This document shows positions 1 to 7,859 of a DNA stretch of 64,000 nucleotides, piece by piece (position 1 is the stretch's first letter; each line of letters begins with the position of its first letter). The notes under the pieces were generated by a model that was not told the origin of the DNA, made no database searches, and worked only from the letters and a program-made list of their open reading frames with translations. The DNA is from Nonomuraea indica (GTDB lineage Bacteria; Actinomycetota; Actinomycetes; Streptosporangiales; Streptosporangiaceae). The position numbers and the translations under genes are program-made. The stretch lies in contig NZ_KZ559476.1 of NCBI RefSeq assembly GCF_002850745.1, positions 69,688-133,687 on the forward strand. Reading direction: 5' to 3'.

Positions 1-295
1 GCACGAAGTCCACGCCCGCCGACGGGACGTGGCGGCGCATCCCGACGGTGAACTCGGCGATGGAGAACTCCAGCCCGAGCGCCAGCAGCAGCAGGACGAG
101 GCCGATGGTGGCCGCGGCGCCGACGAACTCCCCCGCGGCGGGCAGCGGCAGGACCGACCCCTCGCCGAGGGCCAGGCCGACCAGCAGGTAGAGGGGGATG
201 GGCGAGAGGGTGAGGCGGCGGGCCAGCGTGCCCAGCAGGCTGAGGACGGCCAGGACGAGGCCGAGTTCGAGCAGCAGGGCGACGGAGACGTGCAC
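1..295 (-). CDS. KhtU/KefB-type cation:proton antiporter, N-terminal part
   Basis: Only the first 98 codons are inside the window; the gene runs off the left edge. The visible part is strongly hydrophobic, with Leu/Val/Gly-rich membrane helices typical of the CPA2 Na+/H+ exchanger fold. The GTG start at 295 lies 4 nt after the stop of the TrkA-C gene, so the two are co-transcribed. Family knowledge: KhtU exports K+ (or NH4+) in exchange for protons under control of KhtT. The antiporter assignment rests on the hydrophobic profile plus the neighbour; the ion is inferred. Confidence 0.72.
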   Translation of the reverse strand, partial: MHVSVALLLELGLVLAVLSLLGTLARRLTLSPIPLYLLVGLALGEGSVLPLPAAGEFVGAAATIGLVLLLLALGLEFSIAEFTVGMRRHVPSAGVDFV

Positions 296-299
296 GCGG

Positions 300-776
300 T
301 CAGCCCTGCAGGATCCGGTTCACGCCCGCGATGCCCTCGTCGGTGCCGATCACCACGAGGACGTCGCCGGAACGCAGGAGCCGGTCGGGGCCCGGCGAGG
401 CGACGACCTCGTCGTCGCGCACGATCGCCACCACGGACGCGCCGGTGCGGGTGCGGGCCCGCGTCTCCCCCAGCAGGCGACCGGCGAAGGGTGAGCCCTC
501 GGGGATGCGCACCCAGCCGGAGCTCAGTCCGGGCACCTCCCTGCTCAGGTCCGCGAAACGCTCGGCGATCCGCGGCGCGCCGAGGATCTGGGCCAGCGCC
601 TCGGCCTCGTCCTCGTTGAGCCGGAAGACCGGCCTGGCCTCGTCGGGGTCGTCGCCGTAGACCACCACCTCGAAGTCACCCGAGCGCAGGGCCACCACGC
701 CGATGCGCTCGCCCTCGTGGTTGGTGAACTCGTAGCGCAGCCCGACACCGGGCAGGAGCACCTCGTTGACGTCCAT
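300..776 (-). CDS. TrkA-C (RCK_C) regulatory subunit of K+/H+ antiporter, KhtT-like
   Basis: 158-residue soluble protein with an ATG start at 776. The N-terminal half is a small alpha/beta domain. The C-terminal half (about 75-158) is a TrkA-C/RCK_C fold, with the typical GSPFAGRLLGE strand-helix start and the ending SGDVLVVIGTDEGI. This domain binds c-di-AMP or other ligands in KhtT/AmhM proteins and gates the membrane antiporter. The antiporter follows after 4 nt, the usual khtT-khtU order. Length and architecture match KhtT. The ligand cannot be read from the sequence. Confidence 0.85.
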   Translation of the reverse strand: MDVNEVLLPGVGLRYEFTNHEGERIGVVALRSGDFEVVVYGDDPDEARPVFRLNEDEAEALAQILGAPRIAERFADLSREVPGLSSGWVRIPEGSPFAGRLLGETRARTRTGASVVAIVRDDEVVASPGPDRLLRSGDVLVVIGTDEGIAGVNRILQG

Positions 777-844
777 GTGACCATCATCGCGCCCGGCCGC
801 GCCCGGGGACGGCCGCGAGGATCAATCCGGCGTAACCGCGTGGT

Positions 845-926
845 CGGCTGTTCGCAAGGTCCCATCAGGAGCCGGGCTCAGAGGACGGCTGTTCGCGAGG
901 CCCCGCCGGGAGCCGGGCTCAGAGGG
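845..926. repeat. Tandem 41-bp duplication over the 3' end of the dipeptidase gene
   Basis: Copy 1 is 845-885 and copy 2 is 886-926. Both begin CGGCTGTTCGC and end in GGAGCCGGGCTCAGAGG. Copy 2 contains the stop codon of the dipeptidase gene (919-921), so copy 1 is a downstream duplicate of the gene end. The copies differ at about five positions plus the last base. Confidence 0.8.
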
Positions 927-1569
927 TGGCGGGGCCGTAGGTGGCGTGGGAGGCGCCGGTGGTGTAGGCCCAGTAGCGGTCGCCGTAGGACCAGTGCCAC
1001 CATTCCGTCGGGTAGTTGACCAGGCCGGCGGGCTCCAACGCCGCGGCGAGGATCTTGCGGTGCTCGCGGGCGGTGTCGGACAGGCCCGGTGCGGCCGTGT
1101 AGCAGGCGCCCTCGCTCTGCTCCGGGGTGTCGTCGACGGCGGTGCCCATGTCGTACTCGGTGCCGTCGGGCGCGCACAGGGTGAGGTCCACCGCGGCGCC
1201 GGCGGTGTGCGGCGCGATCTCGACGGGCGAGACGTACCTGCTGGTGGCGGCGGTGAGCTCGGCGGCGTCCAGGCCGGGGAAGCGGGCGGCCAGCTCGGCC
1301 CGGTAGCCGTCGAAGATCGCCCGCTGGTCGGCGATCGAGCGGTAGCCCTCCACGATGAGCAGGTGGTAGCCGCCGGGCAGGCTGCGCTCGGCGCGTTCGA
1401 GGCGGGCGAGCAGGCCGGCACGCACGTGGGCGTGGTCGCCGTCCCGGTCGCCGGGCCGCACCCGGAGCCTTCCTCGCACGTCGACCAGGGGCTCGCCGCT
1501 CTCGTGGACGGGGATCGCCGCCACGCGAGCGTCGGAGATCAGCACGATGTCGCCGGGAGGATGCCACAT
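919..1569 (-). CDS. D-alanyl-D-alanine dipeptidase, VanX/DdpX-like
   Basis: 216-residue M15D-type zinc dipeptidase. The zinc and catalytic signature is present: H-x6-D in APHTAGAAVD and the E-x-x-H motif in EWWHW near the C-terminus. Family knowledge: VanX hydrolyses D-Ala-D-Ala in glycopeptide resistance, while DdpX/VanX homologues without vanHA act in peptidoglycan turnover. No vanH, vanA or vanRS gene lies next to it here, so recycling of cell-wall dipeptide is the more likely role. The ATG at 1569 was chosen because homology begins there; a much longer open frame upstream is a GC artefact. No signal peptide is seen. Confidence 0.88.
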   Translation of the reverse strand: MWHPPGDIVLISDARVAAIPVHESGEPLVDVRGRLRVRPGDRDGDHAHVRAGLLARLERAERSLPGGYHLLIVEGYRSIADQRAIFDGYRAELAARFPGLDAAELTAATSRYVSPVEIAPHTAGAAVDLTLCAPDGTEYDMGTAVDDTPEQSEGACYTAAPGLSDTAREHRKILAAALEPAGLVNYPTEWWHWSYGDRYWAYTTGASHATYGPATL

Positions 1570-1600
1570 GTGCAGACATTCTCCCACAACCGTCGCAGGC

Positions 1601-1702
1601 GGCGGTGCTCCGGCGCCGGCGACCGGTGGCGGGCGGCGGTGCTCCGGCGCCGGCGACCGGTGGCGGGCGGCGGTGCTCCGGCGCCGGCGACCGGTGGCGG
1701 GT
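1601..1702. repeat. Three tandem copies of a 34-bp GC-rich repeat
   Basis: Copies start at 1601, 1635 and 1669, each opening with GGCGGTGCTCCGGCGCCGG. They fill the gap between the start of the dipeptidase gene and the stop of the ROK gene, and are identical apart from the final base. Each unit holds the palindromes CCGGCGCCGG and ACCGGT, so each could fold. Confidence 0.9.
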
Positions 1703-1718
1703 GCCGGCGCGGCGGGCT

Positions 1719-2951
1719 TCAGACGGTGTCGGAGAACACCTGCTCCCGGGCCTGCTCCAGCGCGGCCACCAGGGCTCCGCGCAGCACGGGGTTCCCCGTC
1801 AGGCCCGTGGTGACGACGCTCGGCCGGCCGGGGCACACCTTGGCCACCGCCTGCTCCACCCGGCCGGCCAGCTCGGCGCCGCCGGCCCGGCCGATGTCGC
1901 CCGCGAGGACGACGAGGCCGGGGTCGAGGACGACGGTGACGGCGGCGACGGCCACGGCCAGGCGGGCGGCGAGCGCGTCGAGGAACCCGCCGCAGCCCCC
2001 GGCGACGGCCGCGCCGACCAGCTCGGCGGCCGAGCCGCCCGCCGGACCGCCTCCGAGCGGGCCGATCAACGGCGCGCCGGCCTCGGACGCGCCGTCTGCG
2101 GCCACGCCCGAGGTCAGGGCGTGCTCGGCGGCGAGCCGTACCACCGCATCGTGCCCGATGAGCCGCTGGTACGAGCCCGACTGCGGCCGGCTGACGTCGG
2201 CGGGAAGCGGCTCGCCGGGCACCGGCAGCCAGCCGATCTCGCCCGCGCCGCCGCTGATGCCCCGGTGCAGCCGCCCGCCGAGCATGACGCCGAGCCCCTG
2301 CCCCACGCCGGCCCAGACGACCACGAAGTCGTCCTGGCCGGCCGCGGCGCCGTAGCGGTGCTCGGCCAGCGCGACGAGGTTGACGTCGTTCTCGATGGTG
2401 ACCGACGCGTCGAGCGTTCGGCGCAGGCTGGCGAGCACGCCGGTGTGCCAGGCGGGCAGGTCGTAGGAGAAGCGCACGTCGCCGGTGCCCGGGTCCACCA
2501 CGCCGCGCGTGCCGATGACGAACGAGCGCAGCCGCGAGATGGTGATGTCGGCCGAGGCGCACGCCCGGCGCACGGCCTCGTGCACGGCGGCGACCGGGTC
2601 GGCGTGGCCGGCCGGGTCCACGACGATCTCGACGACCACCCGGCCGGTGATGTCGGCGACGCCCACGGTGATCGCGTCGGGCAGCACCTCCAGGCCGGCG
2701 ACGTGCGCGCTGGAGGGCACCACGCCGTACAGGGCGGCGTTGGGGCCGCGCCCGCCGGCCCGCTCGCCCGCCACCTCGACGAGGCCGCGCTCCTCCAGCC
2801 GGGACAGGAGCTGTCCGGCGGTCACCTTGGACAGGCCGGTGCGCGCGCCCAGCTCGGCCCGGGTGAGCGGCCCCTCCGACAGCAGCAGCTCCAGCGCCGA
2901 GCGGTCGTTCAACCGGCGCAGCAGCCTCGGGACACCCGGGTTCCGTGTCAC
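1719..2951 (-). CDS. ROK-family transcriptional regulator 1
   Basis: 410 residues. N-terminal MarR-like winged helix (about 10-65: LTRAELGARTGLSKVTAGQLLSRL) joined to a ROK sugar-kinase-like domain with the ENDVNLVALAEHRYG motif. The zinc motif (GH-x9-11-CxCGxxGC) of NagC and sugar kinases is missing: after GGAGEIGW there are no paired cysteines. GTG start at 2951 preceded by AGGGGAGAG. It is divergent from an ABC sugar importer over a 167-bp region with palindromes, so it probably represses that operon. It resembles regulator 2 at 7860-9050. The effector is likely an amino sugar or its phosphate (inference). Confidence 0.88.
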   Translation of the reverse strand: MTRNPGVPRLLRRLNDRSALELLLSEGPLTRAELGARTGLSKVTAGQLLSRLEERGLVEVAGERAGGRGPNAALYGVVPSSAHVAGLEVLPDAITVGVADITGRVVVEIVVDPAGHADPVAAVHEAVRRACASADITISRLRSFVIGTRGVVDPGTGDVRFSYDLPAWHTGVLASLRRTLDASVTIENDVNLVALAEHRYGAAAGQDDFVVVWAGVGQGLGVMLGGRLHRGISGGAGEIGWLPVPGEPLPADVSRPQSGSYQRLIGHDAVVRLAAEHALTSGVAADGASEAGAPLIGPLGGGPAGGSAAELVGAAVAGGCGGFLDALAARLAVAVAAVTVVLDPGLVVLAGDIGRAGGAELAGRVEQAVAKVCPGRPSVVTTGLTGNPVLRGALVAALEQAREQVFSDTV

Positions 2952-2979
2952 GGGCGCTCTCCCCTCTCGTCACGATCCG

Positions 2980-3021
2980 CTAACGCCAGTTTCTTTTAAG
3001 AAAGTTTCTTGTTAGTTTAGC
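2980..3021. promoter_or_regulatory. Candidate ROK operator in the divergent region
   Basis: An AT-rich nest of palindromes in very GC-rich surroundings. TTTCTTTTAAGAAA (2990-3003) overlaps AAGAAAGTTTCTT (2998-3010, a perfect odd palindrome), and both lie inside CTAAC (2980-2984) and GTTAG (3011-3015). The right edge GTTAGTTTAGC resembles the XylR/ROK half-site. AGTTTAGC also recurs at 9075-9082, just upstream of the second ROK gene. Confidence 0.6.
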
Positions 3022-3118
3022 ACCATTCAACCCTGACGATCAGCCTGGTGCGGACCACAGGCCTTGCACCCGACGAGCGCAACCCCCCACGCTTAACAGC
3101 CGGGAAGGGAGAACCCTA

Positions 3119-4438
3119 GTGAGGATCGCGACGATCTCGGTCACCACGGCCGCCTTGGCCCTGGGCCTGGCCGCCTGCGGCTCCAGCGGCGACGAGCCGG
3201 ACACGAGCAACCCGCAGGCGTCCACCGCGGCCTCCGGGCCCAAGCACGCGGGCCAGAGCCTCACCGTCTGGCGTCTCGGCGACCCCAACGAGCCGTCCCA
3301 GAAGTACATGAACGACCTCGTCGCCGCGTTCAAGACGCAGACCGGCGCCGACGCCAAGGTCGAGTGGATCCCGTGGCCGCAGGTCAACGACAAGTTCACC
3401 GCCGCCGCGGCGGGCGGCGAGGGCCCCGACGTGACGGAGATCGGCAACGACCAGGTGCCGCTCTGGCAGAGCCAGGACGCCCTCGCGCCGGTGACCACGA
3501 TCACCACCTCCGGCGAGCACGCCCAGATCCCCAAGAACCTCTTCGGCCTGGAGACCATCGACGGCGAGATCTACGCCATGCCGTGGGGCGCCGGCACCCG
3601 CGCGGTCATGTACCGCAAGGACTGGTTCGAGGACCTCAAGATCGAGGTGCCGAAGACCTGGGACGAGGTGCTGGCCGCCGCCAAGAAGATCCAGGACGAG
3701 AAGGGCAAGGACGTCGACGGCTTCGCCTTCAACGGCGGTTCCGACGCCAACCACCTGCTCGGCGCGCTGGCCTGGTCGGAGGGCGGCGAGTACGCGGTCA
3801 AGGAGGGCGACAAGTGGGTCGGCAAACTGACCGACCCGGCCTTCAAGACCGGCTTCGAGACGTACACGGGCATCGTGACCTCGGGCGCGTCCAGCAAGTC
3901 GCGCCTGACGCAGAACACCACCGACATCCGCACCCGCTTCTCCAACGGCAAGGTCGGCATGTACCTCACCGCGTCGTGGGACATCGCCACCATCAAGGAG
4001 GAGAGCAAGGGCAAGATCAAGGACGACGCGATGGCGTTCTTCCCGCTGCCGGCCAAGGCGGGCGGTGAGACCCCGGCCTTCTTCGGCGGCAACGACATCG
4101 CCGTCTGGAACGACGCCAAGAACAAGGAGCTCGCCACCGAGTTCGTGAAGCTGGCCACCTCCAAGAAGTGGGCCGACCGGTACGCCCTGGACGGCGGCCT
4201 GCTGCCCGTCTACCCCGACACGCTCATGGAGCTGGCCAAGGACCCGGCCCAGGCGCCGTTCGCCGCGGCCTTCGCCAAGGCCAAGGCGTTCCCGGCCGAC
4301 CCGCAGTGGACCGAGGCCAACGAGACCAAGGCGGTCCTGCAGAACGCCGCCCGCTCGGTGATCGAGAGCAAGGCCACGGCGGACGAGGCGCTCGCCAAGG
4401 CCAACAAGGAACTCGAAGACATCCTCAACCAGTCGTGA
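3119..4438 (+). CDS. ABC transporter sugar-binding lipoprotein (family 1)
   Basis: 439 residues. Lipoprotein signal with lipobox LAAC about 20 residues in, then a Ser/Gly linker and a SBP_bac_1 fold of normal length. GTG start at 3119 with AAGGGAG upstream. It is first in an operon with two permeases and a GH3 glycosidase; no ATPase gene is present, so a shared MsiK-type ATPase encoded elsewhere is expected, as in Streptomyces sugar importers. Substrate is probably an oligosaccharide cut by the GH3 enzyme (GlcNAc-containing), by context only. It captures sugar outside the membrane and hands it to the permeases. Confidence 0.9.
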   Translation: MRIATISVTTAALALGLAACGSSGDEPDTSNPQASTAASGPKHAGQSLTVWRLGDPNEPSQKYMNDLVAAFKTQTGADAKVEWIPWPQVNDKFTAAAAGGEGPDVTEIGNDQVPLWQSQDALAPVTTITTSGEHAQIPKNLFGLETIDGEIYAMPWGAGTRAVMYRKDWFEDLKIEVPKTWDEVLAAAKKIQDEKGKDVDGFAFNGGSDANHLLGALAWSEGGEYAVKEGDKWVGKLTDPAFKTGFETYTGIVTSGASSKSRLTQNTTDIRTRFSNGKVGMYLTASWDIATIKEESKGKIKDDAMAFFPLPAKAGGETPAFFGGNDIAVWNDAKNKELATEFVKLATSKKWADRYALDGGLLPVYPDTLMELAKDPAQAPFAAAFAKAKAFPADPQWTEANETKAVLQNAARSVIESKATADEALAKANKELEDILNQS

Positions 4439-4440
4439 CC

Positions 4441-5451
4441 ATGACGAACACCCCAACGCTGGCCAGGGGCGGAGCCGGCACCTCCGCCCCCCGGCGACGC
4501 CGTGGCCCGCGCAGGGGCCGGCGCGGCGGCCTGCCGCCCTGGGCCCTGCCGTACCTGCTCCTCGTACCGGGGATCGTGGTCATCGCGGGCCTGCTGCTCT
4601 ACCCGATGATCCAGATGTTCGTGATGTCGTTCCAGAACATCAACCTCCGGGTGATCCGCGGCGTCGCGGAGCCGGAGTGGGTGGGGCTGGACAACTACAC
4701 CCAGGTGTTCGGCAACGACGTCTTCTGGTCCTCGCTCCGCAACACGGTCGTCTTCGCCGCCGTCACCGTGACGCTCACGCTCGCGGTCGGCACCGCGGTG
4801 GGCGTGCTGCTGCAGCGGCTCGGCAGGGGCATGTCCACCTTCGTGGTCATCGGGATCATGTGCGCGTGGGCCGTCCCGCCGGTGGCGCAGGGCACGATCT
4901 GGCGCTGGCTGTTCGACGCCGAGGCGGGCATCATCAACTGGGCGCTCAACCTGCTGCCCGACGGGCTGTCCACCCTGGTCCTCGGCCGCGCCGACTGGAC
5001 GGGCGAGCCGTGGCTCAACGACGCCTGGTCCGTCTACGTGGTGCTCGTGCTCACCGTGGTCTGGGCGTCGTTCCCGTTCGTCGCGGTGTCGGTGCTCGCG
5101 GGGCTGAAGGGCATCCCGGCCGAGCTGTACGAGGCGGCGCGGGTCGATGGCGCGGGCGCGTGGCACACGTTCCGGAAGATCACCGTCCCGTTGCTCAGGC
5201 CGGTCTTCGCGGTGCTGACCGTCCTGTCGATCATCTGGGACTTCAAGGTGTTCAGCCAGCTCTACGTGCTCCTCAACGGGCCGACCAACCGCGAGGCGTT
5301 CAACCTGTCGCTCTTCTCCTTCGCCGAGGCGTTCAAGGCGCCCCCGAAGATGGGGACGGGCGCGGCGATCGCGGTGGTGCTGACGGTCATCCTGCTCCTC
5401 GTCACCGCCGTCTACACCCGCCAGATGGTCAAGCAGGAGGACCTCACATGA
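4441..5451 (+). CDS. ABC sugar transporter permease 1
   Basis: 336 residues. A positively charged N-terminal tail (RRRRGPRRGRRGG) precedes about six membrane helices. The EAA loop is seen as ELYEAARVDGAGAWHTFRKI, which docks the ATPase. MalF-type permease. The ATG at 4441 was chosen; a GTG at 4435 in the same frame overlaps the upstream stop (GTGA) and is equally possible. It ends in an ATGA overlap with permease 2, so translation is coupled. Confidence 0.9.
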   Translation: MTNTPTLARGGAGTSAPRRRRGPRRGRRGGLPPWALPYLLLVPGIVVIAGLLLYPMIQMFVMSFQNINLRVIRGVAEPEWVGLDNYTQVFGNDVFWSSLRNTVVFAAVTVTLTLAVGTAVGVLLQRLGRGMSTFVVIGIMCAWAVPPVAQGTIWRWLFDAEAGIINWALNLLPDGLSTLVLGRADWTGEPWLNDAWSVYVVLVLTVVWASFPFVAVSVLAGLKGIPAELYEAARVDGAGAWHTFRKITVPLLRPVFAVLTVLSIIWDFKVFSQLYVLLNGPTNREAFNLSLFSFAEAFKAPPKMGTGAAIAVVLTVILLLVTAVYTRQMVKQEDLT

Positions 5452-6299
5452 CCCCCCTGGCCCGCAAGCGGCTCACCCGGATCGCGCTGAACGGGGCCGG
5501 CGTCCTGGTCTTCCTGTTCGCGATCTTCCCCGTCTACTGGATGGTCTCGACCTCGTTCAAGGCCAACGACCAGATCTTCACCACGGACTTCATCCCCTTC
5601 CCCACCCACTTCACCTTCGAGCACGTCACCAAGGTGCTCACCGACGGCGTGGCGGGCAACTCCATCTGGGTCTACATGCGCAACAGCGCCGTCGTGGCGC
5701 TCGGCACCGTGCTCGTCGGGTCGCTGTTCGCCCTGCTGGCGGCGACGGCGGTGGCGCGGTTCCGGTTCAAGGGGCGCACCAGCTTCCTCATCACGCTGCT
5801 GGTCGTGCAGATGATCCCCTGCGAGGCGCTGCTCATCCCGCTGTTCCTGAACGTCCGGCGGCTCGGCCTGTACGACCAGCTGCTCGGCCTCATCGTCATC
5901 CAGGTGGGCCTCACCCTGCCGTTCGGCATCTGGATGCTGCGCACGTTCGTCGCCGCGGTGCCCAGGTCGCTGGAGGAGGCGGCCTGGATCGACGGGGCGA
6001 CCCGGTTCACCACGTTCTGGAAGGTGCTCTTCCCGCTGGTGGCGCCCGGCCTCGTGGCGACGAGCATCTTCTCGTTCATCACCGCATGGAACGATCTGAT
6101 CTTCGCCCTGGTGCTGATGAAGGACACCGCCGGCTACACCATGCCGGTGGCGTTGCAGTTCTTCTTCGGGCAGCGCGGCACCGACTGGGGCGCCATCATG
6201 GCCACCTCGACGCTGATGACACTGCCGGTCATCGCCTTCTTCCTGGTGGTGCAGCGCCGCATGGTCTCCGGCCTGGTGGCCGGGGCCGTCAAGGGCTGA
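5448..6299 (+). CDS. ABC sugar transporter permease 2
   Basis: 283 residues, MalG-type. Six membrane helices, with the EAA motif at SLEEAAWIDGATRFTTFWKV. Its ATG overlaps the stop of permease 1 by 4 nt. Together they form the heterodimeric membrane channel of the importer. The C-terminus (VSGLVAGAVKG) is the usual ending of CUT1 permeases. The next gene starts 110 nt later, after a strong hairpin. Confidence 0.9.
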   Translation: MTPLARKRLTRIALNGAGVLVFLFAIFPVYWMVSTSFKANDQIFTTDFIPFPTHFTFEHVTKVLTDGVAGNSIWVYMRNSAVVALGTVLVGSLFALLAATAVARFRFKGRTSFLITLLVVQMIPCEALLIPLFLNVRRLGLYDQLLGLIVIQVGLTLPFGIWMLRTFVAAVPRSLEEAAWIDGATRFTTFWKVLFPLVAPGLVATSIFSFITAWNDLIFALVLMKDTAGYTMPVALQFFFGQRGTDWGAIMATSTLMTLPVIAFFLVVQRRMVSGLVAGAVKG

Positions 6300-6348
6300 C
6301 CTTTCCCACGCGCGGGCCGTCCGGCCCGTTCCTTCGACGCGGGCCGCG

Positions 6349-6377
6349 CACGGCCGGCGCCTCCCGCGCCGGCCGTG
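6349..6377 (+). other. Perfect 12-bp stem-loop between importer and glycosidase genes
   Basis: CACGGCCGGCGC (6349-6360), loop CTCCC, GCGCCGGCCGTG (6366-6377). No U-tract follows, so it is not a classic terminator. It may stabilise the upstream mRNA or dampen read-through into the GH3 gene, as intercistronic hairpins do in actinomycete sugar operons. Confidence 0.7.
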
Positions 6378-6409
6378 TCCACGGCCTGCCCTGCACGTGA
6401 TGAGGAGTC

Positions 6410-7849
6410 ATGGGTCACAGCGATCGGGGGCTGCGGCGTCTCGCGGCCGGCACGCTGCTCGCCGCCTTCGGCGGGACGAGCGCGCCGGACTGGGTGCTGA
6501 GAGGGCTGGAGGACGGCCTCGGCGGCGTCACGCTCTTCGGCTTCAACGTCGGCGAGCCCGCCGCCCTGGGCGCGCTCACCGCGGCGCTGCGGGCGGCCGG
6601 CGACCCCGTCATCTCCCTGGACGAGGAGGGCGGCGACGTCACCCGGCTCGCCTACCACGTGGGCAGCCCCTATCCGGGCAATGCCGCCCTCGGCGCCGTG
6701 GACGACACCGGGCTGACCCGCCGCGTCTACCGGGCGATCGGGTCGGAGCTGGCCGCCTGCGGGGTGACCCTGGACATGGCGCCGGACGCCGACGTCAACA
6801 CCGCCGCGGACAACCCCGTGATCGGCACCCGGGCGTTCGGCGACGACCCCGCGCTGGTCGCCCGGCACACGATGGCCGCCGTCGAGGGGTTGCAGGCGAT
6901 GGGCGTGGCGGCCTGCGTCAAGCACTTCCCGGGCCACGGCGCGACCACGGTCGACTCCCACCTGGCGGTCCCCGTCGTGGACGTGCCGCTGGACGTGCTG
7001 CGCTCGAGGGAGCTCGTGCCGTTCCAGGCGGCGATCGCCGCCGGCACGAAGTCGATCATGACGGCGCACGTGGCGGTGCCGGTGCTGACCGGTGACCGGC
7101 CGGCGACGCTCTCCCCCGCCGCGATCACCGGTCTGCTGCGCGACGACCTCGGCTACCGCGGGGTGGTGATCTCCGACGCGCTCGACATGCAGGCCATCAC
7201 CGACGGGGTCGGCCTGGCGGGCGGAGCGGTGCTGTCGCTGGCGGCGGGCGCCGACCTGCTGTGCCTGGGGCCCAAGCCCGGCCCGGACGACGTCGAGCGG
7301 ATCATCGCCGAGATCGTGGCCGCGGTACGCGACGGCAGGCTGGCGGCCGCCCGCCTGGAGGAGGCCGCGGCCCGCACGCAGGCGCTGCGCCTCTGGTCGG
7401 GGTCGCGGGCGGGCGCGCCCGCCGAGCCGGTCACGGTCGGGCTGGACGCCGCGCGGCGCGCGGTGCGGCTCGACGGGTCGCCGGGACCGCTGAAGGACCC
7501 GCTGGTCGTCGAGCTCGACACGCCACCCACGATCGCGGTCGGCGACGTGCCGTGGGGGGTCGCGCCGTGGCTTCCGCAGGCGGAGGTCGTCCGGGTCCGG
7601 CCGGCCGAGGCGAGCGCCGCCGACCTGCTGGGCCGCGCCGTGGACCGCTCGCTGCTGGTGGTCGTCAAGGACGCGCACCGCTACGCCGACAGCCGGGCAC
7701 TGGTCTCGGAGCTGGTCACCGCCCGGCCGGACGCGATCGTGGTCGAGATGGGGCTGCCGGTCTGGCGGCCGGGCGGCGCCGCCTACATCGCCACGTACGG
7801 CGCGGCCCGCGCGAACGCCCAGGCCGCGATGGAGCTGCTGGCCGTCTGA
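6410..7849 (+). CDS. Glycoside hydrolase family 3, NagZ-like beta-N-acetylhexosaminidase
   Basis: 479 residues, without a signal peptide, so cytoplasmic. The GH3 barrel carries the NagZ hallmark KHFPGHGATTVDSH (about 167-180), which supplies the His/Asp pair and the substrate-binding Lys-His. The nucleophile region is VISDALDMQAI. A short C-terminal domain (about 330-479) follows the barrel. ATG at 6410 with GAGGAG upstream. Being last in a sugar-import operon suggests it cuts imported GlcNAc-containing oligosaccharides or muropeptide sugars. The exact substrate is not known. Confidence 0.88.
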   Translation: MGHSDRGLRRLAAGTLLAAFGGTSAPDWVLRGLEDGLGGVTLFGFNVGEPAALGALTAALRAAGDPVISLDEEGGDVTRLAYHVGSPYPGNAALGAVDDTGLTRRVYRAIGSELAACGVTLDMAPDADVNTAADNPVIGTRAFGDDPALVARHTMAAVEGLQAMGVAACVKHFPGHGATTVDSHLAVPVVDVPLDVLRSRELVPFQAAIAAGTKSIMTAHVAVPVLTGDRPATLSPAAITGLLRDDLGYRGVVISDALDMQAITDGVGLAGGAVLSLAAGADLLCLGPKPGPDDVERIIAEIVAAVRDGRLAAARLEEAAARTQALRLWSGSRAGAPAEPVTVGLDAARRAVRLDGSPGPLKDPLVVELDTPPTIAVGDVPWGVAPWLPQAEVVRVRPAEASAADLLGRAVDRSLLVVVKDAHRYADSRALVSELVTARPDAIVVEMGLPVWRPGGAAYIATYGAARANAQAAMELLAV

Positions 7850-7859
7850 GCGGCGCGGG

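Noticed and set aside
29..619. Long plus-strand frame opposite the antiporter and TrkA-C genes
   Set aside because: Low-complexity Arg/Gly/Gln-rich translation with no homology; the minus-strand genes explain the DNA.
919..1569. Vancomycin-resistance cluster
   Set aside because: No vanH, vanA or vanRS genes nearby; the dipeptidase alone does not make a resistance operon.
1570..2973. Possible fusion of the dipeptidase with an upstream 400-residue domain
   Set aside because: The frame is open only because of GC bias and the 34-bp repeats; it overlaps the ROK gene out of frame, and the dipeptidase starts at 1569.
946..2999. Very long plus-strand frames across the dipeptidase and ROK genes
   Set aside because: GC-rich antisense shadows; real genes with motifs lie on the other strand.
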